Of a stretch of DNA of 64,000 bases, positions 40,735 through 57,084 are shown piece by piece (the first letter of the stretch is position 1; each line of letters starts with the position of its first letter). The position numbers and the translations under genes were made by a program. This DNA is from Flaccisagitta enflata (Eukaryota; Chaetognatha; Sagittoidea; Aphragmophora): NCBI GenBank assembly GCA_965153355.1, contig OZ231127.1, forward strand, positions 8,060,001 to 8,124,000. Direction: 5' to 3'. Below the pieces are notes generated by a model. It saw nothing but the letters and a program-made list of their open reading frames with translations. It was not told the origin of the DNA and made no database searches.

Positions 40735-41738
40735 AAGATAAAAAATGGACCTATCCCAGATTTTTGCACAGGGGACCTAAAAAGGCTGTAGAACAAGATT
40801 CTGATGTTCATTTTGACCTGACTTGAGCCAAAAAAAAAAGAAACGGTTTTTATTGCAAAAAACGGCTATTTTTCCTAAAAAAATAGTATTAAATGAAATT
40901 TTTTTGACTTTTTTTTTACAGAAACATAAAGTCCCAATAGTAGTTGATATTTGAGTGACTCTAGTACAATTTTGAATCGGTCTATGAGGTTCAAAAATAG
41001 CATTAAAATGCTCAAAAATGAAGAAATGACCTAAAAATTAAAAAATTGTCAAAATGATGTTTTGGAACAGTTTTTTAGTAAAATATGCTGTCAGTATAAA
41101 TTTCATCAATTTACTTAAAAAAACATAGCCGTGATAAGCGAAAAACACAAAACCGCAATATGCAAATGAGGTCAAAGTGCGGTTTTTGAAAAAAATGGCT
41201 TTGGAAAGGTAAGTACTCAACATTTTATTGTGTTTAGCTTCTATAAAAAGAAAAAACATATTTTGCCATTTTTTGCAAAAATCGCACTTTGATCTCATTT
41301 GCATATTGCGGTTTTGCGTTTTTCGCTTATCACGGCCATGTTTTTTTAAGTAAATCGATGAAATTCATACTGACAGCATATTTTTCCCTAAGAAACTGTT
41401 CCAAATCATCAGTTTTGACGATTTTTTAATTCTTAGGTCATTTCTTCATTTTTGAGCATTTTAATGCTATTTTTGAACCTCATAGACCTATTAAGAATTG
41501 TTCTACATTCACTCAAACATCAATTACTATTGGTACTTTATGTTTCTGCAAAAAAAAAGGGCCAAAATATTTCATTTAATGCCATTTTTTTAGGAAAAAT
41601 AGCTGTTTTTTGCACTAAAACCTGTTTCTTTTTTTTTTGGCTCAAGTTAGGTCAAAATGAACATCAGAATCTTGTTCTACAGCCTTTTTAGGTCCCCTGT
41701 GCAAAAATCTGGGATGGGTCCATTTTTTTTTTTCATAA
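40735..41738. mobile_element. Foldback MITE between LINE-A ORF1 and ORF2, about 1.0 kb
   Basis: Left arm ATGGACCTATCCCAGATTTT pairs with the right arm AAAATCTGGGATGGGTCCAT. Pairing continues over about 450 bp per arm through CATTTTGACCT, TTATCACGG and GCATATTGCGGTTT words. The centre is near 41230. No ORF. It separates the two LINE-A ORFs and was not part of the original LINE. Confidence 0.75.
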
Positions 41739-41782
41739 CCCTTAAAATTGAGATTATCTCCATCGAGATTCCTGGCCGCAAC

Positions 41783-43275
41783 ATGTTAAAGTCGCAGACT
41801 GGGTCAATTTCAAAAAGAAATCGAATTCCAACGTCGCCGCTGGCGGCAAAAATAGCTCATTGTAGAACTTTGTTCTCACTTTTTTTTGTCACTCTCATCT
41901 TCGCTGCATCCATCTCTTGTATACAAGATGTGACCATAGCATCATTCAACCTCCATGGTTTCTCTTCCTCATCGAAGTATGTCAAAGATTGTATCAAACA
42001 ACATAAGGGTATATGGATGTTACAGGAGCATTGGCTAAGTGAACTCCAGTTACCCACACTCCAACAGCTTAACACGCAGTACACAGCCCAAAGTGGCATG
42101 GAAGATGCTGTCACTTCTGGTGTATACAGAGGCCGACCATTTGGAGGCGTTGCCATTTGTTGGTCACCGGACCTTAATCACATCATAAAACCCGTGTCCA
42201 ATTTCAAACATAAAAGAGTTGTGGCCATTGAGCTAAAGTGCATAAATCGCAACATCTTATTCATTTCTGTCTATATGCCTTTTTACAATGCGAGCAAACG
42301 CGACCAGTGCATGAATCAAACCATAGATGCAATATCAATGGTTGAATTGCTCATAGAAAATCATCCATACCATGAATTTGTCATAGGTGGTGACTTGAAC
42401 ACCGAGTTGAAAGGTAGATCTCCCTTTGATCCTTTGTGGACGGAATTACTCGCTAAACACTCTTTTGCATATTGTGATAATTTCATCTCGTCACCTCCCT
42501 ACACCTATCGTCAAGAATCATTGGACCAAAGTAAATTCAACGATCACTTGATAGTCAGTGAATCACTACTCAACAGTTGTGTCCATAACCATCGAATCCT
42601 AGAAGATGGAGAGAATTGTTCAGACCATTTGCCTATTCTGTTGAGCATTCGCCTTCAGATTCAGCCACCAAAGGAGGACAGCAATCAATCGTGTGTTTCT
42701 CGATCAGTCAACTGGGCCAAAGTTCCAAGTAACGTGATTCAAGATTACTCCTCCTGTCTTGAAAATCAATTGCTAGAGCGTCAAGTGCCTCTGGATGTCT
42801 CGTTCTGCACGCAGTTATGTGGCTGCACAAGTGACTCATGTCGTCAAAGCATTCAGAAGGAGTATGATGACATCATCTCATGCATCAAAGCTGCCTCTAA
42901 CACTTTACCAAAGAAATCGACTGGAGTGGAGAAAGACTGGTGGACGCCAACTCTTACTCAACTTCGCAATCAGAACATTTCCGTACAATCTCTCTGGATC
43001 AGTGAAGGTCGACCACAGCAAGGTCCCACCCACTTAGAGAGATTACGTGTAAGAGCTGCTTACAAACATGAAATACGCCATGCCAAAAGGGCTCCAAAAC
43101 TATCGGCTTGGAACCGGCTTCACACTGCTATGTCCAATGAAGACACTCAGTCTTTTTGGAAGTGGTGGCGCTCCATTTACAGGAATGACAAGAACAACTT
43201 TGCTCCTGTTGTAGATGGCCAAACAACAAAAAAGGGTATCACGTCCGCCTTCCAAGCTTCTTTCAAAAAAAAACT
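41783..43275 (+). pseudogene. LINE-A ORF2, endonuclease part
   Basis: The first ATG after the MITE is at 41783. A hydrophobic N-terminus is followed by an APE-type endonuclease: TIASFNLHGF, LQEHWL (catalytic Glu), VYMPFYN, GGDLNTEL (Asp/Asn), FNDHLIV and CSDHLPILL (final Asp-His). This nicks target DNA for primed reverse transcription. The frame is lost at an A9 run (about 43265-43273), and the RT continues one frame away. It resembles CR1/Daphne-group LINEs. Confidence 0.8.
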
Positions 43276-44714
43276 GCGAACCCAATAATCCTGTTAAGGT
43301 TTCTTCACTTAATTCTCAATTTGAGCAGAAGTATGAAAAGTTTTCCCATGAGCATAGTGTCAATTGCGACTGCAATTCATACTCAATCACTCTGAACGAC
43401 ACTATTGATGCAATTTGCGGCATGAAGCAAGGGAAATGTTCCGACGATGATGATTTACAAGCGGAACATTTTCAAAATGGCCCACTTGCTCTAATGCTAA
43501 GGCTCACATCTTTATTCAATTTCATGTTGAAGCACGCGTTTGTACCACAGCAGTTCCGCTTCGGAACTATAGTTCCTATCATCAAAGACAGGAATGGAAT
43601 TAGCAGTGATGTCTCCAACTACAGAGGGATAACAATCTCGCCTATGGTTTCCAAAATATTTGAGCATGTCTTACGCAACAAATTCATCGATTATCTCGAA
43701 ACCTCGCATTATCAATTTGGATTCAAAAGAAAACTCTCGACCAATCACGCTCTTTACTGCTTACGCGAATCCATCAATTACTACATCGACCACGGTAGTC
43801 GGGTTTACTGTGCGTTTTTGGACGCGTCATAAGCCATCAACAGAGTCATGCATTCAGGCTTGTTCATTAAATTAATGGACCGTGACATTCCCAAATGTTT
43901 TTTGAACATCTTGATTTCGTGGTACAAAGGGCTTCAATGCCGTGTTAGATGGAATGGCTACCATGGCACATGGTTCAACATCACAGCTGGAGTTAGGCAG
44001 GGTGGAGTCCTTTCACCTGACCTGTACAACATCTACGTCGATGAGTTAATCAACTTGTTGAAAGCAAGTGGCGTCGGCTGCTTCATCGCAGAAGTTTTTG
44101 CAGCATCCCTGTTCTACGCGGATGATATGTGCATCTTGTCACCATCCCTCAAGGGCCTTCAAAGGTTGTTGTTTTTATGCAGCGACTTTTGCGTTGATTG
44201 GGACATTTGTCTGAATGCAAAAAAGTCCAAAATCATGTTCTACGGTAAACCACTGGCCAACCATTTTCGACCAACGCTCAATGGAGTTGCGATAGACTGG
44301 GTCAAATCATGGAAATATCTCGGCGTTATGCTCTCTAACGGACGCAGATTTGATTGCTCAGTCTCAGATCGAGTCAAAGCTTTTTATCGGTCTCTCAACT
44401 CAATTCTCAGAGTGGAAGGTCGGTCAGACGATCTCGTTCTTCTTCGACTTTTGGAGGCTCATTGTGTGCCCATCATCACATATGCAATTGAGACCATTCA
44501 CGTTTCCAATCGCGACGAAAAACGTTCGCTGAGAGTAGCCTATAACTCTATATTTCGGAAGCTCTTTGGCTATCGTTATTTCGAGAGTGTTTCAAACTTG
44601 CAACACGCGCTTGGCCGTCCCACGTGGGGAGAATTAGTTCAGCGTCGCCAAGATTCATTTATTTCACGGGCGAGATCATGTGATCCGGTTATGCTTATCA
44701 GAGCATTTTGTTAG
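43276..44714 (+). pseudogene. LINE-A ORF2, reverse transcriptase part with a nonsense codon
   Basis: RT signatures: NYRGITISPMVSKIFEHVL, YQFGFKRKLSTNHAL, then a TAA at 43830-43832 in the place of the Lys of the usual LDASKAFDRV. In the same frame follow AGVRQGGVLSPDLYNIYVDE, SLFYADDMCILSPSL (catalytic Asp pair), KKSKIMFYGKP and WKYLGVMLSNG. It ends at the stop at 44714. One frameshift and one stop make this copy inactive unless they are assembly errors. Confidence 0.82.
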
Positions 44715-44830
44715 AAGCTCCGCTTCTCATTATGTACTTCACTTATGTCTAATGTAATTTTTTTTCCTCCCTATTCATTTCATCATTTCCTCTTGCTGTA
44801 TTGAACCAACGTGCTACACTTTCTTGTGTG

Positions 44831-44836
44831 AATAAA
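44831..44836 (+). terminator. LINE-A poly(A) signal
   Basis: AATAAA 117 bases after the ORF2 stop, with the element probably ending shortly after (CATATTTATTAAGAATT). Confidence 0.5.
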
Positions 44837-44859
44837 TGTCATATTTATTAAGAATTCCC

Positions 44860-45269
44860 TTTCTGTATTGATAGCTTTCATACTAATTGACTCATAAAAA
44901 AAGCCACGCTTTTAAATGACAAATTGTCACACTGAATTTCAAAATGACTAATCAAAATCTTAGACAGTGGGTGGCATGCTAATGGTAGAAATCTTTTCCA
45001 TAGCGAAATCATTTCCATTAACAAAACTTTTCTATCTAGAAAAGATTTCTATGGCCAAATCTCTTCACATCATGAATCTCTCAGCTGTAGGAGATAAAAT
45101 GACGTAGACAATGATTTGTTATCGCTGTTAGGCTATTGCTTGTCTTGACTCAGTTGGAAGGGGGATCTCACGGGATTATGTTGCGGAAACATTCTAAGAT
45201 TACGTAAAGGACGCTTGATATCTGCCCGCTACACATCAATGGTTCGTTATGGCTGTCGGGTTGTCTCTA
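44860..45269. other. Noncoding stretch before the minisatellite
   Basis: No gene or clear repeat is seen. There is a short imperfect palindrome around AAATCTTTTC/GAAAAGATTT (44990-45052). Confidence 0.5.
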
Positions 45270-47920
45270 GACTCGCATTTCTGTCTGTGGACTCGCGATT
45301 CCGTCTGTGGACTCCCGATTCCGTCTGTGGACTCGCGATTCCGTCTGTAGACTCGCGATTCCGTCTGTAGACTCGCGATTCCGTCTGTAGACTCGCGATT
45401 CCGTCTGTAGACTCGCGATTCCGTCTGTAGACTCGCGATTCCGTCTGTAGACTCGCGATTCCGTCTGTAGACTCGCGATTCCGTCTGTAGACTCGCGATT
45501 CCGTCTGTAAACTCGCGATTCCGTCTGTAGACTCGCGATTCCGTCTGTAGACTCGCGATTCCGTCTGTAGACTCGCGATTCCGTCTGTAGACTCGCGATT
45601 CCGTCTGTAGACTCGCGATTCCGTCTGTAGACTCGCGATTCCGTCTGTCAACTCGCAATTCTGTCTGTCAACTCGGCATTCCATCTATCGACTCGCGATT
45701 CTCTCTGTAGTCTCATGATTCCATCTGTAGACACGCTATTTTGTCTGTAGCATCGCCATTACATCTGTAGAATAGTGATTCCGCCTGTAGACTCGCGATT
45801 CATTTTGTCAAATCGCAATCCATCTGTCAACTCGCAAAACTGTCTGTCGACTGACAATTCCATCTAGACTTGCAATTCTGTCAGTTACTCGCGATTCTGT
45901 CTGTCGACTCGCGATTCCATCTGTCGACTTGCAATTCCCTCTGTTGACTAGGAATTCTGTCTGTTGAATCGCAATTCCGACTGTCAACTCGCAATTCTGT
46001 CTGTCGACTTGCAATTCCCTCTGTTGACTTGCAATTCTGTCTGTCGACTCGCAATTCCGTCTGTCAACTCGCAATTCCATCTGTCAACTCGCAATTCATC
46101 CTGTCAACTTGCAATTCCATCTGTCGACTCGCAATTCTGTCTGTAGTCTCAGGATTCCATCGGTAGACACGCTATATCGTCTGTAATATCGCGATACCGT
46201 CTGTAGACTCACGATTCAGTCTGTAGACTCACGATTCAGTCTGTCGACTCACAGTTCCATCTGTCAAATTGCAATTCTTCTGTCAAATTGCGATTCCGTC
46301 TGTCGACTCGCGATTCCATCTGTCGACTCGCGATTCTGTCTGTAGACTCGCGATTCCGTCTGTAGACTCGCGATTCCGTCTGTAGACTCGCGATGCCGTC
46401 TGTGGACTCGCGATTCTGTCTGTGGACTCGCGATTCTGTCTGTGGACTCGCGATTCCGTCTGTGGACTCGCGATTCCGTCTGTGGACTCGCGATTCCGTC
46501 TGTGGACTCGCGATTCCGTCTGTGGACTCGCGATTCCGTCTGTAGACTCGCGATTCCGTCTGTAGACTCGCGATTCCGTCTGTGGACTCGCGATTCCGTC
46601 TGTCGACTTGCGATTACATCTGTCGAATCGCGATTCCGTCTGTAGACTCGCGATTCCGTCTGTAGACTCGCGATTCCGTCTGTAGACTCGCGATTCCGTC
46701 GGTAGACTCGCGATTCCGTCGGTAGACTCGCGATTCTGTCTGTAGACTCACAATTCTGTCTGTGGACTCGCGATTCCGTCTGTAGACTCGCGATTCCGTC
46801 TGTAGACTCGCAATTCCGTCTGTAGACTCGCAATTCCGTCTGTAGACCAGCGATTCCTCATGAAGAATCGTGATTCTGTCTGTAGACTTGCGATTTCGTC
46901 TGCAGACTTGCGTTTCTGTCTGTAGACTCGCGATGCCGTCTGTCAACTCGGCATTCCATCTATCGACTCGCGATTCTGTCTGTAGTCTCATGATTCCATC
47001 TGTAGACACGCTATTTTGTCTGTAGCATCGCGATTCCATCTATAGAATAGTGATTCTGCCTGTAGACTCGCGATTCACTCTGTCAAATCGCAATTCCATC
47101 TGTCAACTCGCAAAACTGTCTGTCGACTGACAATTCCATCTAGACTTGCAATTCTGTCAGTTACTCGCGATTCTGTCTGTCGACTCGCGATTCTGTCTGT
47201 TAACTCACAATTCCATCTGTCGACTTGCAATTCCCTCTGTTGACTCACAATTCTGTCTGTTGAATCGCGATTCCAACTGTCAACTCGCAATTTTGTCTGT
47301 CGACTTGCAATTCCCTCTGTTGACTTGCAATTCTGTCTGTCAACTTGCAATTCAATCTGTTGACTCGCAATTTTGTCTGTTGACTCGCGATTCCGTTTAT
47401 TGAATCACGATTCTGTCTGTCGACTTGCTATTCCGTCTGTTGACTCGCAATACCCTCTGTTGACTCGCGATTCTGTCCATCAAGTGGCGATTCCGTCTGT
47501 CGACTTGCGATTACATCTGTCAAATCGCGATTTTGTTGTCAACTTGCGTATTTGTCTGCCAACTCACAATTCCGTCTGTCAATTCACAATTCTGTCTGTA
47601 GACTCGCGATTCCATCTGTAGACTCGCGATTCCGTCTGTAGACTTGTGAATCCGTCTACAGACTCGCGATTTCGTCTGTAGACTCGTGATTCCGTCTACA
47701 GACTTGCGATTCCGTCTGTAGACTCGCAATTCCGTCTGTAGACTCGCGATTCCGTTTGTAGACTCGCGATTCCGTCTGTAGACTCGCGATTCCGTCTGTA
47801 GACTCGCGGTTCCGTCTGTAGACTTGCAATTCCGTCTGTAGACTCGCGATTCCATCTGTAGACTCGCAATTCCATCTGTAGACTCGACATTCCATCTGTA
47901 GACTCGCGATTCCATCAGGC
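45270..47920 (+). repeat. 20-bp minisatellite array, about 2.65 kb
   Basis: The unit is GACTCGCGATTCCGTCTGTA, roughly 130 copies. Near-perfect blocks (45300-45650, 46300-46840, 47580-47900) alternate with diverged blocks. A diverged block starting TCAACTCGGCATTCCATC appears at about 45668 and again at about 46943, so a segment of about 1275 bp was duplicated. Because 20 is not a multiple of three, every frame cycles through the same 20-residue repeat; these frames are not genes. Confidence 0.95.
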
Positions 47921-48175
47921 CTCTTATCTGGCCTCTCAGGCATCAAATCTGGCCTCTCAGGCCTCAAATCTGGCCTTTCAGGCCTCAAATCTTGCCTCTT
48001 AGGCCTCAAATCCAACCTCTTGCCTCAAATTAACCTCAAATCAGCTATCTGATCCTCAAGTCAGTTCTCTATGGCATTCCAAGCCTTGATCCAGCTCTTT
48101 CAAGCCTCAAGTCAGCCCATTCAAGCCCCCAACTGGCTTTCTGGCCTTACATCAGCCCTCTTAGACCTGAATTCA
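47921..48175 (+). repeat. GGCCTCTCAGGCCTCAAATCT repeats
   Basis: About ten imperfect 18-21-bp units directly after the 20-bp array, becoming looser (CAAGCCTCAAGTCAGC) toward 48170. Similar words occur at 58090-58310. Followed at 48236-48262 by GGACTTCGTCCCCTTCGGGG, a hairpin also related to 58005-58020. Confidence 0.75.
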
Positions 48176-48269
48176 GCCCAAACGGATGGACGGACGGATG
48201 GACAAACGAACGGACGAACGAAAGTCCCCCTGTGTTCTACAGGACTTCGTCCCCTTCGGGGCCGCTGCA

Positions 48270-49820
48270 CTGCTTCCCCTCACTCAAATTCACAATCATG
48301 CACAGCAGGGCAACGGGTATCGCTGACCACATATTGCCCTTGGGCGACCTGTTTCACTCTAGATCGCCATAAAACCTGTCATATGGACCGGTAATATATG
48401 CTCAAACGCTACCATGACCATTCTACTTAGTTTGAGCCATATAGCAGAGATGAAAATTTTCACTCAAATACCAAAGGAGCCATCTAGCGCAATTCATGGC
48501 CCTTAGTGCAGTCTTCTGTTTTTATGGCGCCTTCGAGATTTCACACTTAAAAGAAAACTCGTGAAAATGGAAGATAAAAGAAGAGAAACGCGAGAAGAGG
48601 GTGCATATGGTTTAGAATCAAAGAGGGTGCACATGTAGATGGTTTAGAATTGAACAGGGGAGGGTTTAGAATCAAAGAGGGTGCACGTGAAGAGGGATAA
48701 GAATGGAAAAGGGAGTGGGATGGGGCCCCCATGATATGTGGAGCTGGTTAAGGGGGCGCTGAAGGTGCATAACACCAAAATAGAACCTTGAGAGTCCTTC
48801 ATCAACCGACCGGTCCACCGAAAATTGTCTTAAAGAGACGTGTATCTTATGAATATAAATAGATATTCAAAGCGGCAAATTAGATACGGGTGGACATAAA
48901 AAAGGTAGCTCTGTATCTGAATAAACGAAAAACTGCTTTTAATTGTTCGTTATGTGAATATTTGAAATGATGAATCTCTGAATTTGTATATATGATTAAA
49001 ATACACAAATTTAAATTATCTATGATAAACCAAAATAATTTTTTCTGAGCATTATTGCGTGTTTATAATAAAAAATGAAAATTAGTTATTATTAGTGTTT
49101 GGATGTGTATTTGGTTTTTTACTTAAAAAGTTTTGGTTTTCACAGTTTCCTAAGACCCACTTTTATTCAACTATCCTCATTCAAAAATAAATTTGGTTAA
49201 AATCATTGATTTTTAGTCAAATTTAAACAAAATTCTTTAAGTGGTCCCTAATTCAATTCAGTTTTTTAAAGATAGAATGAAAAATATTGATCCTCATAAA
49301 AAATGTTCATAATGAAACATGTAGGCCACGATCATATCTAGGTAGCTAAAAAAAAAAATTTTTACTTAGGAGAAATTTTAAAAGTAATATCAAAAAAATC
49401 AAAAGCTACCTTTTTAAAGACCACCGATTATGTGATGCGGACACGAGGGGGAGGGGGGGGGTCGAGTGGGAGTTGGAAAGAACTAAAAAGTTAAAAAAAA
49501 ACTTTACAAAAAATACAAACTACAAAGGAAGTATTAAGCACAGTTACAGAGAGTGTTGTCAAGAGAGCAAACAAAATATCCTTTAGCTTTTCGTTCATCC
49601 CCAGCAGATGTCACATTGGCCTCGGCCATAGCGTTCATGACAGCTTTCCATGGGACAAAAACAAAAACAGTACCGGTAAAACATCACGTCAGAAAAATAT
49701 TTTTGGAACCATTTTGAAACAACAGAAAGAAATGAAAGATTTCCAACAATCATGAGCAGTTAAAAACATGAATGAATGGATGAACGTGAATTTCAACTGG
49801 AAAGATGAAAACCATCACTC
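48270..49820. other. Noncoding stretch
   Basis: No supported gene. There are three imperfect copies of GAATCAAAGAGGGTGCAC (48616-48690), long AT-rich sequence (48840-49420) and a G run near 49448. Nothing else is recognised. Confidence 0.5.
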
Positions 49821-49823
49821 TTG

Positions 49824-49828
<5 letters not shown>

Positions 49829-49922
<94 letters not shown>

Positions 49923-49975
49923 GTGAATGAATGAATGAATGAATGAATGAATGAGTGAGTGAGTGAGTGTGTGTA
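49829..49975 (+). repeat. (GA)n, (GAAT)n and (GAGT)n microsatellites
   Basis: About 45 GA units to 49919, then GAAT units (49925-49952), then GAGT/GTGT units to about 49975. Confidence 0.95.
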
Positions 49976-50174
49976 TCTTGTGCACCAAATATGATCACAC
50001 AAAAAGACGAATCAAGAAACAAAAGACAACCGATTTAAAATTCCACCTTCATTCTCATTGAATTCCACCTTCAAGATCGATATCTCGATCCTCGTGCCGC
50101 GAAGACTGATAAGTGATAACCTGTTTACCTTCCCCAGTCTTAATCCGCCCAACAACAAAGTCGCCGCATGCTGT

Positions 50175-50175
<1 letters not shown>

Positions 50176-50240
<65 letters not shown>
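50176..50240 (+). repeat. (CT)n microsatellite upstream of NUDT21
   Basis: About 32 CT units, the opposite purine/pyrimidine polarity to the GA tract 260 bp upstream. Both lie within 1.1 kb of the NUDT21 start codon. A GAGA-type promoter role is possible but unproven. Confidence 0.95.
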
Positions 50241-50243
<3 letters not shown>

Positions 50244-50860
50244 CTCTATTCTCTCCTCCTCTTCTTCCTCCCCCTCCTTGTTTGCCGCCATGTTGTTTTG
50301 TCTTTCTAGCAGAACACTAGCTCTCAAGCGGTGGAGAAAGGCAACACTACATGACCCTGCGCGGGAGTAGAAAGCCTTCTCTTCACTAAAGTTTCCATTT
50401 TAAATTTCATCGCCTAAAACAGTGTTTTTAAACCTTTAAATTACGTCTTGTTTGCGCAGGAAGGAAAATGTGCACGACCGAGATAGACTAACCAAAAGAC
50501 GGACCGGGCCGGGCGACCAACGGACGGATCGAGTGACGGACTGACGGATGGGCAAACCGACATATTGTCACTTATAGTCACACTTGCTCATTCATTGATA
50601 TATTGACACGATAAATGCAATGGTACATGTTACAGCGCTACATTGTATGGCTTTACTATGTCTTCATTGGCTTGTATGAGGGTCATTTTGGCATGGCATT
50701 AAGCAACATATCATTTGGTTGACTAGCTTGCATCTAATTGTTTCATTTACCTCCTTTGTCTTTTCTCGCTATGAACTCCTGAATTGTTCCCTTATTCGTT
50801 AGTAAAAGAAAACAGATAACGGAAAAACAAACTAACAGCAGACAAAACAAAGGAGATACT

Positions 50861-54492
<3,632 letters not shown>

Positions 54493-56440
54493 TATTGGCT
54501 GATGAACGTGGATGTCAAGTTTTTTTTTGCTTTTGTGGATTGGAGCGGCAGTGGAATGTTATTGTTTTGTTTTGTTTTGTTTTGTTTTTTTTTGGGGGGG
54601 GAAGGGTAGGCCAATTTTAGGAGGTTGTTGTTGGAGTAGATCTGTATGTTTTAAAGGCATAAAACTGTCTCGTTGACATTTCACGATGAAAATTTTCTCC
54701 TTTTGTTTTGAAATCTAGTGGAAAGCAGACTTCTTTCTGTTTCTCACGTCATCTGCAGAGAGTTTGTTTCCTGATATCGAAAAAGTTGCCCTGTTGGAGT
54801 TCATTTCATGTCGGTTTTCCAACAAAAAAAAATGAAATAGAAATGAACTACAATTCCATATGCATGAGGTTCATTGACATGACGCTGCTCTCGTGTCAAA
54901 GCGGTTTTTATAATTTGTTAAGTGTTGATAGTGAAATGTTCGCACCTTTCATAATGTCGCTCTCAAAATTTCATTTTCTCCATCCATGGTATAAAACTTT
55001 AAAAACAGTTTCGATTGTACCATCTCTCGTTCAACTAAATACAGTTTCAATTGTACCATCTCTCGTATGACTATTGTCCTTTTTTTTCACATTTTCCATT
55101 GTTAATTACGCTCGATTTTATCACGTACATTGTTTGCAGTGAGTACGTCATGCACAATGTGCAGATTGTATCTAGTGCCAGATGCCCAGTCGCATTTTTA
55201 CGCGTTTCTTTCCTCTTTGCATACGTTTTTTGTATGTGATCTTTATATTTTTTTGCGCAGTTTGTATGGACATTATTATTTGTGAAGTGTATTACTATTG
55301 TAATACAAAATGAAACCTTGTTAGCTAATTCAGCCTTTTGAGATTTCCCTGCATGGAGAATTCTAGCTAAGACATGCCCGTTTCTGTTTAGTAAGGCTCT
55401 CTGTTACAAGGCTAAGTGGTGCTCTCCATAACTGGAATATTTCGAGCTGAGTTAGGACTTGCGTTAATGATCAGGATGCATATTAAGTTGTAAGGAATTC
55501 TTGAGTAAAGGAAGTCCGCTCACTGGCTACTGCAAACATGAAATCTTTTCATGTCATTTCGATTGAGCAAAAATTGAGATCTGTTTGTAACAGATGAATT
55601 AAGTCGGTTCCTTGGCATCGGTTAGAGACGTCTCAACACTGATGAGTCTTTGATATAGGAAGATTTATTTTTGTTGCTAGAATTTGAATAATAAGAAAAC
55701 AATAGCGAGGCCAAAAACCTCAAAAACTGAACCGACGGACCGACACAGCGGGCTGAAGAGTCGCGTAGCACGCGACTAAACATTTGGAGGGATCAACATC
55801 TTCGATCTGATATGTAAACATAAATGGATTATCATCGCTCACATGGAGTAATTCCGTTACTAGCTGTACAGGGGGGATCGTGCAAAGTTTGCCTATACTG
55901 GATGAATTTTTTTGGGTTTGAGAGAGGATAAGGTGGGGAAAAGTTCAGTTAAAAAAGCCAAACTATGATAGGTGGAACAATATGCCTCACTATACCCACG
56001 CTGAAATAAATGGAAGAGGGCAAAGGCCCAGGTTGTTAACCATCACCGACCAGTTAAAACAAGCACCACTTCTAGATTTCCTTAAAACCGAATCTGAAAA
56101 ACATGGATGTAATTTTTAATGATGGTTTGTGATGATCGAGTCAAAAAGTGGAAAAACAAGCGTTTTGGATAGTCTTTAAGTATGTTTGTGTGTTGGATCG
56201 GGGTTGGAGTGGGGATGGGGGTCCCTTACATACATGAGTGTTCATTCCATCGAGCCATCAAGCTCCAGGTCATTCACTTACTGAGTAAGGATATGTTCGA
56301 GCCAGGAACTCGGGACTGCTCATTTGCGTGCTAGACTCAGGGGACGAATATGGTGGCTCACCCTAAATGGACATGTCCTTTGACACCCAGCAACCCATAG
56401 ATGGCACCAACCGATCAAGGTGATGGAAGGACCATGGCCG
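54493..56440. other. 3' flank of NUDT21, noncoding
   Basis: It includes the 3' untranslated region of NUDT21 at the start, TTTTG repeats (54561-54590), and a SINE-like tail at about 55725-55785 (ACCGACGGACCGACA then AGTCGCGTAGCACGCGACT). No other gene is recognised. Confidence 0.5.
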
Positions 56441-56449
56441 CCTTTCCTA

Positions 56450-56956
56450 CAGTAGATGTCGTCTAGACTTGGAAATACGGGGGAGCTCATAACCTGAGCT
56501 TCAGTACAGTGAAGGGACTGATATTTTGCTGGTGTAATGTATAGACCCTAAGGGGTTGACGATGGGGTATGGCATCCCTCTACAGCTTACCTTACAAAAA
56601 AAATTTTATTATAAAACTTAAGGTTCAATCACTTTTTTGGCAGAATTCAGCTTTATCTATTTTTTTAAATTGCAAAACCAACCAGGGATTTGAACCTGGA
56701 ACCTTGAAAGAAATAAGCTGATCAAGATAAACCTGAAGCCAAGTGAGTTAACCACTAGACCAATTCCAGCAACTGTTTATAAGAAGCGAATTTTATTTTG
56801 TATATTCAAGAGAATTTACTATCCACTGAGCTGCCATACCCCATTGTCAACCCTATGGGACATAAGCATTATATACATACAGTTTCATTTCATTTGCACA
56901 AATGGTAGTTAGGATATGAGGGCCCCCGTATTTCCAAGTATAGACGACATCTACTG
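56450..56956. repeat. Foldback element enclosing a tRNA-like segment
   Basis: TACAGTAGATGTCGTCTA near 56450 is inverted at 56938-56956, and GGTTGACGATGGGGTATGGC (56557) is inverted near 56833-56852. Between the arms, on the minus strand at 56676-56768, is a tRNA-like sequence with A box TGGTCTAGTGG (56762-56752), B box GGTTCAAATCCC and a T-arm stem CCAGG/CCTGG. The spacing of the boxes is longer than in a normal tRNA, and acceptor stem and anticodon arm are not convincing. It could be a tRNA-derived SINE head. Confidence 0.65.
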
Positions 56957-57084
56957 TATCCAAAATCAGGATCAATGAGAAATATCTATCTCTGGGAAAA
57001 ATGCGAAAAAATAAAAAAAGATTAAAGAAACCATAACTCGAACTATTATTCGCACAGAATTCTGCTTGACTCCATTTGAAAGAG

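Noticed and set aside
45236-47915. Long open frames coding for RRNRESTDGIASLQTESRVY-like repeats
   Set aside because: They are produced by a 20-bp minisatellite read in every frame. There is no start context, splice structure or composition of a real protein.
45270-47920. CRISPR-like array
   Set aside because: Units are contiguous without spacers, and the surroundings are eukaryotic.
49793-50327. Ser/Leu or Arg/Glu repeat ORFs near 50 kb
   Set aside because: They are translations of (GA)n and (CT)n microsatellites.
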